Positions 19,283 through 27,695 of a stretch of DNA of 64,000 nt are shown piece after piece. Below the pieces are notes generated by a model, which worked only from the letters and a program-made list of their open reading frames with translations, had not been told where the DNA came from and made no database searches. The DNA is from Legionella oakridgensis ATCC 33761 = DSM 21215 (GTDB lineage: Bacteria > Pseudomonadota > Gammaproteobacteria > Legionellales > Legionellaceae), in NCBI RefSeq assembly GCF_000512355.1, contig NZ_CP004006.1:1417001-1481000 (forward strand), in the 5' to 3' direction. Each line of letters starts with the position of its first letter. Position 1 is the stretch's first letter. A program made the translations under genes and the position numbers.

Positions 19283-19289
19283 TAAATGT
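19283..19289. repeat. Target-site duplication, right copy (TAAATGT)
   Basis: Identical and direct copy of 18691-18697, immediately outside the right terminal repeat. Confidence 0.8.
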
Positions 19290-19329
19290 CTAAAGTCTTA
19301 AAACATTTTTTTATGGGGATTAAAATTTC

Positions 19330-19641
19330 ATGATCAATCATATTGTTTTCTTAACCTTTAAAGCTCACATAACAGAATCTGAAATTAACTCTGTTTTAGA
19401 ACAGTTAGGTCATTTAATGACTGTTATTCCCGCCATGAAAGATTTTTCATTTGGAAAGAATTGTAGCCCTGAAAAACTGAGCCAGGGATACACGCATGCG
19501 TTCATCATGAAATTTGATGATGCCCATGGAAGAGACGTTTATTTAAATCATCCAGAACATAAAAGAATAGCTGCCGAACTTATTTTCCCTATGTTGGAAA
19601 ACGGTTTTGAATCCGTTGTAGTGGTTGACTATGCAGCGTAA
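19330..19641 (+). CDS. Dabb (stress-responsive alpha/beta barrel) domain protein
   Basis: A 103-residue single-domain protein of the Dabb family. It starts IDHIV-like as INHIVFLTFK, has the central DFSFGKN strand, the HAFIMKFDD segment and LNHPEHKRIAAEL, and ends in VVVVDY. These domains form ferredoxin-like dimers. Some are cyclases or dehydratases, but the role of most bacterial ones is unknown. It was probably the next gene after the SAM-cleaving enzyme before the mobile element inserted between them. Confidence 0.78.
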   Translation: MINHIVFLTFKAHITESEINSVLEQLGHLMTVIPAMKDFSFGKNCSPEKLSQGYTHAFIMKFDDAHGRDVYLNHPEHKRIAAELIFPMLENGFESVVVVDYAA

Positions 19642-19660
19642 CCCTAACAACACTGATTTT

Positions 19661-20772
19661 TTATAGGTAACTCATGGAATTTCCTATGGAATTTAACTTT
19701 TCATCTTCCTCTGCCAGAATACTAGCAGGAGTTGCAAATATCGATGGATGTTGGTAAGGCTCAGCTCTTTTTTCACGCTCTAGCAATGTGTGCTCACGTC
19801 TATGGGGAACTCCTAAATTGGCCATCAATCGTTGTGGCGATCCTGTGATGACTTCTTCAACAGGCTCGATGTGACGAATGTCGAATTTAGGATAAAAAAG
19901 CGGTTAATGGCCCATTGCGACAACGGCTTAATTCCCCCATACCATAAGCTGGCTAAAACTCCTCCAACAATTGGAGCTGAAGCAACGATACTTAACACTC
20001 CCAATTTAGCAATGACACCAGTTAATACTGGAATTATTCCCAAGCCGCCTGTGAAAAAAATCAAGCTAGCTACCCCTATACTTAATAAGGACCACTTTAT
20101 CATTTGCCAAGTTTTAGGGTAATGCAACATCGTTCGTTTTAATTGTGAAACAGGATCATGGTTTTCTTCTATGGTCACGCGCACACGACTTTTATCTTCT
20201 GAAATGCCTGCGAGCCGTTGATGATGCACATTAAAAAAATCGGCGCTACTTTTGGTATTAATATAAACACCTGTCGCTGAGTGACAACTTCTCGTGGTTT
20301 TCTCATGATAGGCTTCATTTTCTGCCTGATATACAGACAATAATGCCGGTTCCAATGCATTTGTACTCACTCGTAAATCAGGCATGTCTGCAACACTTAA
20401 TTCAGGAAATGGTTTAAATTGAGTACCACAGCCTTGAAGGAATTTGACAATACGCGCAAACGTTATAAAACTGTCGCGTTTAAAATGCACTTCATTTGCA
20501 TCATAATATTGAAATTGTGCACCAGAATGACACCCTGCAATAACATCTTCGTCTATCTTGGTGTGTTCAGGATAAAGACTAAATAATGGCGCATGAACAG
20601 CAAGTGTGGGCAGAGGTTGATGAGGATAAAGTGTCAGTACGTTTTTTAAAGGTTTACATGCTCTTAAATCCATGGTCTTTTTAGCAAGACTGATACCGGC
20701 CCAATCAAGCGTGGATGTGGTAATTAGATTCCCCGGCACTGGGTCAAGAAGCGCTAGATTAATTTCAAGCAA
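19661..20772 (-). CDS. Hypothetical protein with a membrane hairpin, one frame break
   Basis: Not recognised. The gene would encode about 370 residues once the frame is joined at the run 19894-19899 (one base added, turning FFILNS into FFYPKFDIRHIEPVEE). The N-terminal 210 residues look soluble. Two adjacent hydrophobic segments follow (WSLLSIGVASLIFFTGGLGI and LGVLSIVASAPIVGGVLASL). The C-terminal tail is charged and Glu-rich (TLLEREKRAE, ILAEEDEKLN). A soluble head, a membrane hairpin and a Glu-rich end suit a Dot/Icm effector. No catalytic motif is visible. Confidence 0.55.
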
Positions 20773-20852
20773 TTGAGGATCAATGAAAGCATTGTGATTT
20801 ATATTTTTTGTTGTTATCTTGTGATTGATTTGATCACACTAAAGGAAATATT

Positions 20853-21530
20853 ATGGATTTTTCAGGAAGTACGTTTCGATTAAAGAGCGCAAGTATTGGT
20901 TTTATTGGCCTGACGCTGGCCTGTATGACATTACCTGCTATTGCCGGCAACATGGGAAACGTAAATCTTCCTGCCGCTCATCCGTGGTCAGTCACTGGAA
21001 GTCTTGGTTATACGGTGTATGAAGACATGTACCGCAGCGATGGTCAAACGGCGGTAGGTCGTTTTGCCATTGGCCGCGAGATTTATACCAGTCATTTTCT
21101 ACAGTGGGGCTTTGAAGTTGGCGTGCAAAACGGCAATACCATGCGTTATTTCCCGTCGCAAGCAGCTATTGATGCATTAGGCGGCCTTCCAATCCAAACG
21201 ACGGTAAAACCCATGCTTGATTTGTTGGCAACCGTGAAAACGGCGTCGTTTGGTACAACCCCTGTGTTTGGTGTACTTAAAGGCGGGATTGCCTATCGCC
21301 ACTGGCAGTTTAACGATCGCGACAGCATCAACGATAAATCCCTGATTGCCGGCGAATTACAGGCAGGCTTGGGATATGCTATCAGTGAGCGGACAAGCTT
21401 GAGTCTGTCATACCAGGGTATTTATGGTGGTAATCCTGATTTTCGTTACAATGCCGATAATGCCACCGCACGAGTATCTAACATTCCCATGCAAAATGGT
21501 GTGCTGCTTGGTTTAACTGTTGCTTTATAA
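20853..21530 (+). CDS. Outer-membrane beta-barrel protein
   Basis: A 225-residue exported protein with a signal peptide ending near ATPAIAGN-like LPAIAGN. The mature part consists of alternating beta strands (WSVTGSLGYTVYEDMY, FLQWGFEVGVQNGN, ERTSLSLSYQGIYGG) and ends in LLGLTVAL, a terminal strand typical of barrel proteins. It is probably an eight-stranded OmpA/OmpX-like barrel. It lies 12 bp before the collagen-like gene and probably shares its transcript and the terminator at 22311. Confidence 0.72.
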   Translation: MDFSGSTFRLKSASIGFIGLTLACMTLPAIAGNMGNVNLPAAHPWSVTGSLGYTVYEDMYRSDGQTAVGRFAIGREIYTSHFLQWGFEVGVQNGNTMRYFPSQAAIDALGGLPIQTTVKPMLDLLATVKTASFGTTPVFGVLKGGIAYRHWQFNDRDSINDKSLIAGELQAGLGYAISERTSLSLSYQGIYGGNPDFRYNADNATARVSNIPMQNGVLLGLTVAL

Positions 21531-21542
21531 AAGGACTTCCTC

Positions 21543-22301
21543 ATGAATAAAAAACGCTATTTAATTGCGCTGTGGTCAGCTTTTACCATGGCAAGTACGG
21601 GCTATGCTGGCAATCCGACTACCAAAGAATACGTGGATGCTCAAGTAACGAGACTACAGTCGCAAATTGCTGCCATTCCTGCTGGTCCTCAAGGTGCACA
21701 AGGTCCTCAAGGTGCGCAAGGTCCTCAAGGTACGCAAGGCGAACCTGCTCCATCGTATGCCGTTGGTGACCAAGCGATGGGTGGTATTGTGTTTTGGGTG
21801 GATGATACAGGCCAACATGGTTTGATTGCGGCTACGGCAGATAATGACGGCGGAGCTGGAATCGTTTGGGATTCTGCTGCAGGAACTCCACAAGATCCAT
21901 ATTCCATTACTGGCGCTTCAAGCGATGGCATATTCGCTGGAAGGGCAAATAATGGTCAAATCATGGCAATTCTAATACAGAATGGTGCTAATAATTTTGC
22001 CGCACAAGTTTGCGCCAATTATGCTATCCAAGCTGATGGCACCACAGATTGCGCCTCTGTAGGTGCTGCAGGAGCCAGTTGCTATGCTGATTGGTATCTA
22101 CCGTCGAAATTTGAGCTGAATCAACTGTATTTGCAAAGAGCTGTGGTGGGTGGGTTTAATCTTGTTGATGGCAACTACTGGAGTTCAACTGAGTTTAGTC
22201 AAGATCAAGCATGGCTTCTGCAGTTTTCCGTCAATGGTGAGCCAGAACATTTCGATAAGGATAACACTTTTCGGGTTCGGTGCATCCGCGCTTTTTCATA
22301 A
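21543..22301 (+). CDS. Collagen-like surface protein with DUF1566 domain (Lcl-type)
   Basis: A 252-residue exported protein. A signal peptide (cut near GYAGN) is followed by a short helix (YVDAQVTRLQSQIAA), then about seven collagen-type Gly-X-Y triplets (GPQGAQGPQGAQ...), then a C-terminal DUF1566 domain with GGIVFWVDDTGQHG, WYLPSKFELNQLY, YWSSTE and a final VRCIRAF. This order matches the Legionella collagen-like adhesin Lcl, a type II secretion substrate that binds glycosaminoglycans. The collagen tract is far shorter than in described Lcl proteins. Orthology to Lcl is likely but not proven. Confidence 0.8.
   Translation: MNKKRYLIALWSAFTMASTGYAGNPTTKEYVDAQVTRLQSQIAAIPAGPQGAQGPQGAQGPQGTQGEPAPSYAVGDQAMGGIVFWVDDTGQHGLIAATADNDGGAGIVWDSAAGTPQDPYSITGASSDGIFAGRANNGQIMAILIQNGANNFAAQVCANYAIQADGTTDCASVGAAGASCYADWYLPSKFELNQLYLQRAVVGGFNLVDGNYWSSTEFSQDQAWLLQFSVNGEPEHFDKDNTFRVRCIRAFS
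21684..21737 (+). repeat. Three tandem 18-bp collagen-coding repeats
   Basis: Three direct units of GGTCCTCAAGGTGCRCAA (the last has ACG for GCR) encode Gly-Pro-Gln-Gly-Ala/Thr-Gln. Such a tract can change copy number by slippage, as known for lcl. Confidence 0.85.
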
Positions 22302-22310
22302 TGCAGTTAA

Positions 22311-22344
22311 TAAAGAGGCAATCCAATTGCCTCTTTATTTTAGA
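22311..22344 (+). terminator. Rho-independent terminator after the collagen-like gene
   Basis: Perfect 12-bp arms TAAAGAGGCAAT (22311-22322) and its complement (22326-22337) with loop CCA, followed by a T-rich stretch. Confidence 0.8.
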
Positions 22345-22389
22345 ATAAGTTTTCCTGCGGTTATTGACTCGTTTTTAATAGGCAAAAAA

Positions 22390-22463
22390 TGGAGCGGGCG
22401 ATGGGAATCGAACCCACGCTATCAGCTTGGGAAGCTGAAGTTCTACCATTAAACTACGCCCGC
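22390..22463 (-). tRNA. tRNA-Gly (anticodon CCC)
   Basis: Read on the minus strand, the acceptor GCGGGCG pairs with CGCCCGC. The anticodon stem TCAGC/GCTGA holds loop TTCCCAA (anticodon CCC). The T arm has GGTTCGATTCC, and CCA is encoded. It sits between the terminator and the gene at 22645. Confidence 0.93.
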
Positions 22464-22644
22464 AAAAGAAACGGTTGGTGAGATCAAATACCCTCATCCG
22501 GATCGTTCATCACACGTACAAAGAATAAATAAAAATAAAACAAATAAAAATAGGGGCAAAGATATTTTTATCATATCCCTGTACAAATGATCATACATGT
22601 ACTTTACTAATAAAGACCAACTCACTCTCATGAATAGGTCAATC

Positions 22645-23079
22645 ATGTCCAAAAACATCACATGGTATGGATTAAATCTGTTGCCGATTTATGTTGAAAT
22701 GGTAGAAAGCTGGTTAGAAGAATCTTGTGCCCAATTGAAAAAACTACAACAAATGAAACCCCATTCAGATTATGTAGATAAAGAAACACTCTTTCGCCTA
22801 GTCAAAAGTCACCGCTCACAAAACACAGATAACTGGGCATTATTTGCCCAATGTAAACATTGGCGAAATCAAAATCCTAATGAAGAGCAGCTGCGATTCA
22901 TCGCACAAGTTGAAAAAAATGCCGCAAAACTTGATGCTGTTAATCAAGAAATCGCATCTTTGTTTAAATCTTTTCAGCAAAAAGAAAAAGATATTAAAGA
23001 AAACATGGATATTACGTTTGAATGGCTGTTTAAAAACTTGGTGGATAAGGCGATTTATTTTAACCATGAGTCAATATAA
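22645..23079 (+). CDS. Hypothetical small helical protein
   Basis: About 144 residues from MSKNITWYGLNLLP; in-frame starts upstream at 22597 and 22630 are possible. Not recognised. It is mostly helical with many Lys/Glu/Gln residues, and the C-terminal part FKSFQQKEKDIKENMDITFEW looks amphipathic. No signal peptide. The stop codon lies inside the stem of a terminator. It stands alone between tRNA-Gly and ltaE. Confidence 0.55.
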   Translation: MSKNITWYGLNLLPIYVEMVESWLEESCAQLKKLQQMKPHSDYVDKETLFRLVKSHRSQNTDNWALFAQCKHWRNQNPNEEQLRFIAQVEKNAAKLDAVNQEIASLFKSFQQKEKDIKENMDITFEWLFKNLVDKAIYFNHESI

Positions 23080-23110
23080 CCCTTATGGGTTATATTCTTT
23101 TCTTTTATTT
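23073..23110 (+). terminator. Rho-independent terminator
   Basis: AATATAACCC (23073-23082), loop TTAT, GGGTTATATT (23087-23096), then CTTTTCTTTT. It overlaps the stop codon of the preceding gene. Confidence 0.85.
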
Positions 23111-23145
23111 GTTATTATCTTGCGTTTTCAAACCAATTGCAAAAA

Positions 23146-24177
23146 ATGAAAATCATAGACTTACGTAGTGACACAGTGACCAGGCCCAGCCAATGCATGC
23201 TGGATGCCATGATGCGTGCCAAAGTAGGTGACGATGTCTTTGGAGAAGATCCAACCGTTCAAACACTTGAAGCAATGCTTGCTGAACGCGCTGGAATGGA
23301 AGCGGCTATTTTTGCACCCAGCGGCACCCAATCTAATTTGCTTGGAATTATGGCGCATTGCGAACGGGGAGATGAATACATTGTTGGACAAACCGCCCAT
23401 ACTTATTTATGGGAGGGGGGTGGGGCAGCGGTATTAGGCAGCGTACAACCACAACCGCTTGATTTTGAAAAAGATGGCAGCCTCGCTTTGGATAAAGTCA
23501 AGCTCGCTATTAAACCTATTGATGATCATCATGCACGAAGCAAATTGCTTTGTCTTGAGAATACAATAGCCGGCAAGGTGCTGCCGCTTGACTATCTAAA
23601 AAATGCAGCCCAGTTTTGTCAATCCCACGGGTTAGCTAGTCATTTGGATGGTGCAAGAGTTTTTAATGCCGCAGTTAAACTCAATGTCGAATTACGGGTA
23701 ATCAGTCAGTATTTTGATTCCATTTCCATCTGTTTATCAAAAGGATTAGGTGCACCTGTTGGCTCTGTATTATGTGGAACAAAAGACTTTATTAAAAAAG
23801 CGCGGCGCTGGCGAAAAGTTCTGGGTGGAGGCATGCGTCAAGCAGGTATCATGGCCGCAGCAGGTATTTATGCTTTGGAAAACAATATTGCACGTTTAAA
23901 ACAGGATCACGACAATGCCGCATGGCTTGCTGAAAGCCTGACTACGATTCATGCCATTGAAGTTGATAAAGACTCGTTGCAAACAAATATTCTTTTTATC
24001 AAAACTCCTAATCATTACACAGATTTACAAACATATTTGCATCAACAAGGAATTCTTTTCCCCAAGCAACCTAATAATAAGAATTTAATCAGATTGGTCA
24101 CGCATCTTGATGTAACACACGAAGATATTGATCGAGTCATCCAGATGATAAAAAATTTTTACTCTTCAAAAGTATGA
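23146..24177 (+). CDS. ltaE: Low-specificity L-threonine aldolase
   Basis: A PLP enzyme that splits L-threonine or allo-threonine to glycine and acetaldehyde. It starts MKIIDLRSDTVTRPS and has VGDDVFGEDPTV, the HLDGARVFNA motif (PLP-binding Asp) and CLSKGLGAPVGS with the PLP lysine. The 343-residue length is normal. The ATG at 23146 is used although an in-frame TTG lies three codons before. A single-gene unit is likely. Confidence 0.93.
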   Translation: MKIIDLRSDTVTRPSQCMLDAMMRAKVGDDVFGEDPTVQTLEAMLAERAGMEAAIFAPSGTQSNLLGIMAHCERGDEYIVGQTAHTYLWEGGGAAVLGSVQPQPLDFEKDGSLALDKVKLAIKPIDDHHARSKLLCLENTIAGKVLPLDYLKNAAQFCQSHGLASHLDGARVFNAAVKLNVELRVISQYFDSISICLSKGLGAPVGSVLCGTKDFIKKARRWRKVLGGGMRQAGIMAAAGIYALENNIARLKQDHDNAAWLAESLTTIHAIEVDKDSLQTNILFIKTPNHYTDLQTYLHQQGILFPKQPNNKNLIRLVTHLDVTHEDIDRVIQMIKNFYSSKV

Positions 24178-24334
24178 AATTATATATTTTATTTGGCCCG
24201 ACATTAAGACCGCTGCGCTGAGGCCAAGTAGATCTAAAATTTACGCAGATAATTTTTTACTTTCAATTGACTTTTTTCTCTGATGATTTAGCAGTCTGTA
24301 TTTAGATTTCTTGATTTTAAATCTAGGAGGTGAA

Positions 24335-25170
24335 TTATTTTTTATGTTTCTTACCTCTCTCTAGAGCGACTGGCTGCTCACTAGATGTTTCCTCGGGTAA
24401 AATAAGGAATTTAGTCTGCTCACTAATTGTACTCAAGATTTGATTTTTAATTTTTTCGCCTGTTGATCGTATAAATTCATTAGTTAAGGAGTTGGGAAGA
24501 TCTATCCCTTCAACATCACCGTAAGCATATCTTCCATTTGGAAGAATCATGATAAAAGAAAGTTTTCTATCATTTAGTTTCAATAGGATTTTATTTTTTT
24601 TATTATCCAAGAAGTAATATCTAGTTCATAGGACGTCCTCGTATTGACTTGTTCGAAGAAAAATTGTCCTTCAACTGTATATAGGCGATTATATAAATCT
24701 CCAGGTATAGTAATGGCACGTTTATTTTTATACCTGAGGATATCACCACTCCCAAGTAGAGGAGGGGCTATCCAAAAAAATGCACATGAGAATGAAAATG
24801 CAATTGCTTTAATGAATCGAACAAAATAAGTATCACGACTTTTCTCAAGAGTATTTTTGTTCGATTCCAGGATGGATTGAAACTGCTTAAGTTTCTCAAG
24901 CTTATCCTCCTCTGTCTTATCATCTTCATTGGGAATAGCGTTTATTAATTGTATTAGAATGCGCCTCTTTTCGAGCAGTTGTTTAATGTTATTATTGGTA
25001 GAACTACCAAGGAGCTCGAGTCTCTTTTGGTCTATCTCCCCTTTTACATTAAGATGGGTCAAAAGAGCTTTATCAATATGCTCTTTATATTCAGAACATT
25101 CTTTTATTATGTGCCTAATATTGTTTGCATATTTCTGAACATTCGTATCGCTGCCCATCATAGCCTCCAA
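24335..25170 (-). CDS. Hypothetical helical protein with one membrane segment, one frame break
   Basis: Not recognised. The first part (196 residues) is helical, with KYANNIRHIIKECSEYKEHI and a Lys/Glu-rich segment near residues 70-110. A hydrophobic segment follows (FIKAIAFSFSCAFFWIAPPL, about residues 125-144), then a beta-rich stretch. The frame ends in a run of eight A on the coding strand (24594-24601). One extra base joins it to a downstream frame (KNKILLKLNDRKLSFIMILP, ending in EQPVALERGKKHKK), giving about 279 residues. Candidate membrane-associated effector or island gene; no motif supports a function. Confidence 0.5.
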
Positions 25171-25308
25171 ATGCTTCTAATCAGATGTTTACTTCATTGC
25201 AGATTATTTTCTAGTAACATTAGTTCTTTGTGTAGAGTAATTATAGACAAGATCACGAGTTTCGCCCTTTGAAATAAAAGCATTAGAATTGGCGGTATAA
25301 TTTTAATT

Positions 25309-26325
25309 TAACCCCAGTAATGGGTTTTTCTATGCACAATTTGCAAGCAATTTAATTGCAGAGAGCTTTAAGGGTTCGATTGCATAAGCAGCCAAGGCAG
25401 CTACCAAATGAGTCATTGCGTTTATGATAGAGCGATGTCTTGTATGCCAAACTTGATAACAATGTTTAAGGTGGCCGATTACAGTTTCAATAATACCACG
25501 CTGATTCAGGAGCTGTTTTTCATAGCATGATAAAAGCTGCTTATCCTTCATATTTTACGTTTTCTTGTGATCAGTTTCAAACCACCGTTAAGCAGTTCCT
25601 CAAATATTTTTTACCAATATAACCCTTATCGCCAAAGGCAAGACCCTTAAGAGACTTTAATAAAGGCACAGCCTCTTGGCTGTCACTTTTATTACCTCTT
25701 GTGATTTTAAAAGCCAATAATTCTCCATGATCATTGGTCACAATATGCAACTTGAGACCGAAAAACCAACCCGCAGAAGTCTTCCCATATGCAGCAACTA
25801 AATCAAATGTTTTGTGCCTTTTTGAGCGTTTTATATGACAAACAGGCAAACAACTCGAGTCAATATAGTAAATACCTGTTTGTTTTCCAGCCTTTAATTG
25901 CGTGAAAATTGTTAATGGAAAAATAGCTCGAACAAAACGTCCATAGCAAGGCAAATTCGGAAAATAGCTTTTATGATAGAAGCTAAGGAAACCCGTGTAG
26001 AAATTTTTGAAGTCCCTAAATCCAGACATTTGAAACATGACTAAAATAGTCATAATTTCACTAATCGACAAATCACAGGTGGGGCCACGATTACTTTTTG
26101 TTGGACCTGATAGCATGTAATTTTGGCAGTGTTTATCTAACTCATTGCAAAAATCATCTACTTCACAGAAAATATCAACCAGCTGGTGCATGTCCATATC
26201 ACAATATCCTTTAGACGGGAAAAAATTGCGATAGTACGTTGTTCCAGCTACTTTTCCTACCTGAAAATTCAATAACAATTTGAAAAATAATTCATTTTGA
26301 AATTTAAAACCCATTACTGGGGTTA
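25309..26325 (-). mobile_element. IS982-family insertion sequence
   Basis: An element of about 1 kb with perfect 20-bp inverted ends (25309-25328 and 26306-26325; the core reads ACCCCAGTAATGGGTTTT). It encloses a single transposase of IS982 type. No clear direct target repeat is visible beside the ends. It lies between a hypothetical gene and the toxin-antitoxin pair, marking the accessory region. Confidence 0.88.
25330..26197 (-). pseudogene. IS982-family transposase with two frame breaks
   Basis: A DDE transposase. The true start is probably MDMHQLVDIFCEVDDFC at 26197; the frame is open up to 26332, but that part runs through the inverted repeat. Visible motifs are YYIDSSCLPVC (first Asp), GWFFGLKLH, LLAFKITRGNKSD (second Asp region), FGDKGYIGKK and, in the last piece, QRGIIETVIGHLK (Glu) and HTRHRS. 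Breaks occur at T6 (25607-25612) and T4 (25553-25556). One base at each restores KKIFEELLNGGLKLITRKRKNMKDK. It may be intact if these are sequence errors. Confidence 0.85.
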
Positions 26326-26548
26326 CTATCAATGTATCATGGCCTTATATAGGATCAAAAATCTGAGTTAGAATATAAAGAAAGATTATTGAAAGGATAG
26401 TTGATAAAGACAAAATAACCTAAAAAGTATAAGATTGAGTTGCCGGTATAAGTCATAGATTTGGTGATTATTATTCTAGCAGGCAAAAGTTAATATTGTA
26501 TTAATTTAAAAAGGCTATACTTGGTTATATGACAGGACGGAGATTTAA

Positions 26549-26701
26549 ATGAAACACACTGACAAAAGCCCTAATCAATTTGATGACAAAAAAAATCAAT
26601 TGAAAGACAGACATTTTGCAACTAGACAACAAGTGAGAGAGGTCACTGAAAAAGTTTTAGCAAAATATAAATCTGCCTTTGATGATTTATCAAAAAGATG
26701 A
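26549..26701 (+). CDS. Putative antitoxin of a Doc-type pair
   Basis: A 50-residue, very polar protein (MKHTDKSPNQ..., ending AFDDLSKR) with GGACGGAG before the ATG. Its stop overlaps the start of the Doc-like gene (ATGA), the usual antitoxin-toxin order. The C-terminal half is helical (REVTEKVLAKYKSAFDDL), fitting a helix that covers the toxin cleft. No Phd DNA-binding domain is seen. It is called antitoxin from position and size only. Confidence 0.6.
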   Translation: MKHTDKSPNQFDDKKNQLKDRHFATRQQVREVTEKVLAKYKSAFDDLSKR

Positions 26702-27102
26702 AGGAGTTAACATATCTAAATCTACAAGATATCATCACTTTAAATGAGGTTATTCTCAAGCACTATCCGGATGAACCAACGGGTCTTGCTAAAGACAAGT
26801 CTCTAGAAGCAACTCTAAATCGAATAACAAATCACGTTCATTATAATGGTGTGACCGGAATATTTGATATTGCCGCTTTATATGCCGAGTGTTTAGCATG
26901 TCAACAATGTTTTAATAGTGCAAACAAAAGAACTGCTCTTGGCAGCATGATAATTTTTCTTTTGTTAAACGAAATGGAGCTCAATGTTCAAAACGATCGC
27001 GCATCAGATATGATTGTTTTATTAGCCAATGGATTGGTAACGACAAAAGAGCTTTCCCTCTGGCTAAAGTTTCATTGCTCTTATAAGCCGGAGGAAGAAT
27101 AG
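26698..27102 (+). CDS. doc: Doc-family (Fic fold) toxin with altered catalytic motif
   Basis: A 134-residue death-on-curing protein. It starts with TYLNLQDIITLNEVIL and has the region LNRITNHVHYN, DIAALYAECLACQQ and FNSANKRTAL. Doc toxins phosphorylate elongation factor Tu and need the His of HxFx(D/A)(A/G)NKR. Here the position holds Gln (Q70-C-F-N-S-A-N-K-R), while the nucleotide-binding NKR is kept. Activity may therefore be lost or changed. It overlaps the upstream small gene by four bases. Confidence 0.8.
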   Translation: MKELTYLNLQDIITLNEVILKHYPDEPTGLAKDKSLEATLNRITNHVHYNGVTGIFDIAALYAECLACQQCFNSANKRTALGSMIIFLLLNEMELNVQNDRASDMIVLLANGLVTTKELSLWLKFHCSYKPEEE

Positions 27103-27695
27103 TTAAATGACTCCTATTTTTTTTGCAACCTAAGTGAATTACGCTCTGTAAAAATATAACGCCCTGTAGTGCCCCCCCAAACACTGTAAAATCTGAGTTA
27201 AAGTTGTAGCAATTTTTAACGAGCGGTTAGAAAGCTAGTTAAATCCCTATTATTAACTACTAAGTCCCGATTATATAGAATTGGGTAAATAATTATTGTC
27301 TAGAACTAGCCAGGTGTAATCATAATTATTTAGTTTTATTTTTTGTACTTTCATAAGTATAGCTCCAACGTTAATGGGCAAATATATGCCAGTTATTTAA
27401 CGTTGACTACATTGACTACACTTTATAGATTAAGTCTGATTATCAAAATAATCAGACTTAATGGCCACTGTAATCACTTCTCAATAAAATTGAAATTGTA
27501 ACTCGAAGCGTTTAGGGCTTTCATCTCCTTAAAGTTATTCAAGCCAGCAGGGACTTGTACCCTACCCCTTTCTTGAGGAAGAGCTTGGAAATAACAGCTA
27601 GAAAGAAGCGCAAAGAAAAGAAATTGAAATGGCACGATGATACTCATATGGGTAGGTATGATTTGGTTTTTTCCAACAAATATAACTGCTGATTA
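27103..27695. other. Gene-free stretch with palindromes and a promoter-like site
   Basis: No convincing gene. Near 27367-27407 AACGTTAA and TTAACGTT flank nested GGCA/TGCC. TTGACT (27403-27408), 17 bases, TAGATT (27426-27431) resembles a plus-strand promoter. It is followed at once by a 15-bp perfect hairpin (27429-27443 with 27448-27462, loop CAAA) without a T run. The rest is AT-rich sequence without visible features. Confidence 0.4.

Noticed and set aside
21684..21737. CRISPR-like repeat array
   Set aside because: The units are contiguous 18-mers coding for collagen triplets, without spacers. No CRISPR array or cas gene is seen anywhere in the window.
22390..22463. tRNA-Gly as the left border of the 24-38 kb accessory region
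   Set aside because: ltaE lies between them and no repeat of the tRNA end was seen at the right side, so there is no support beyond proximity.
25171..25308. Direct target repeat of the IS982 element
   Set aside because: I compared bases outside both inverted ends and found no convincing matching direct repeat.
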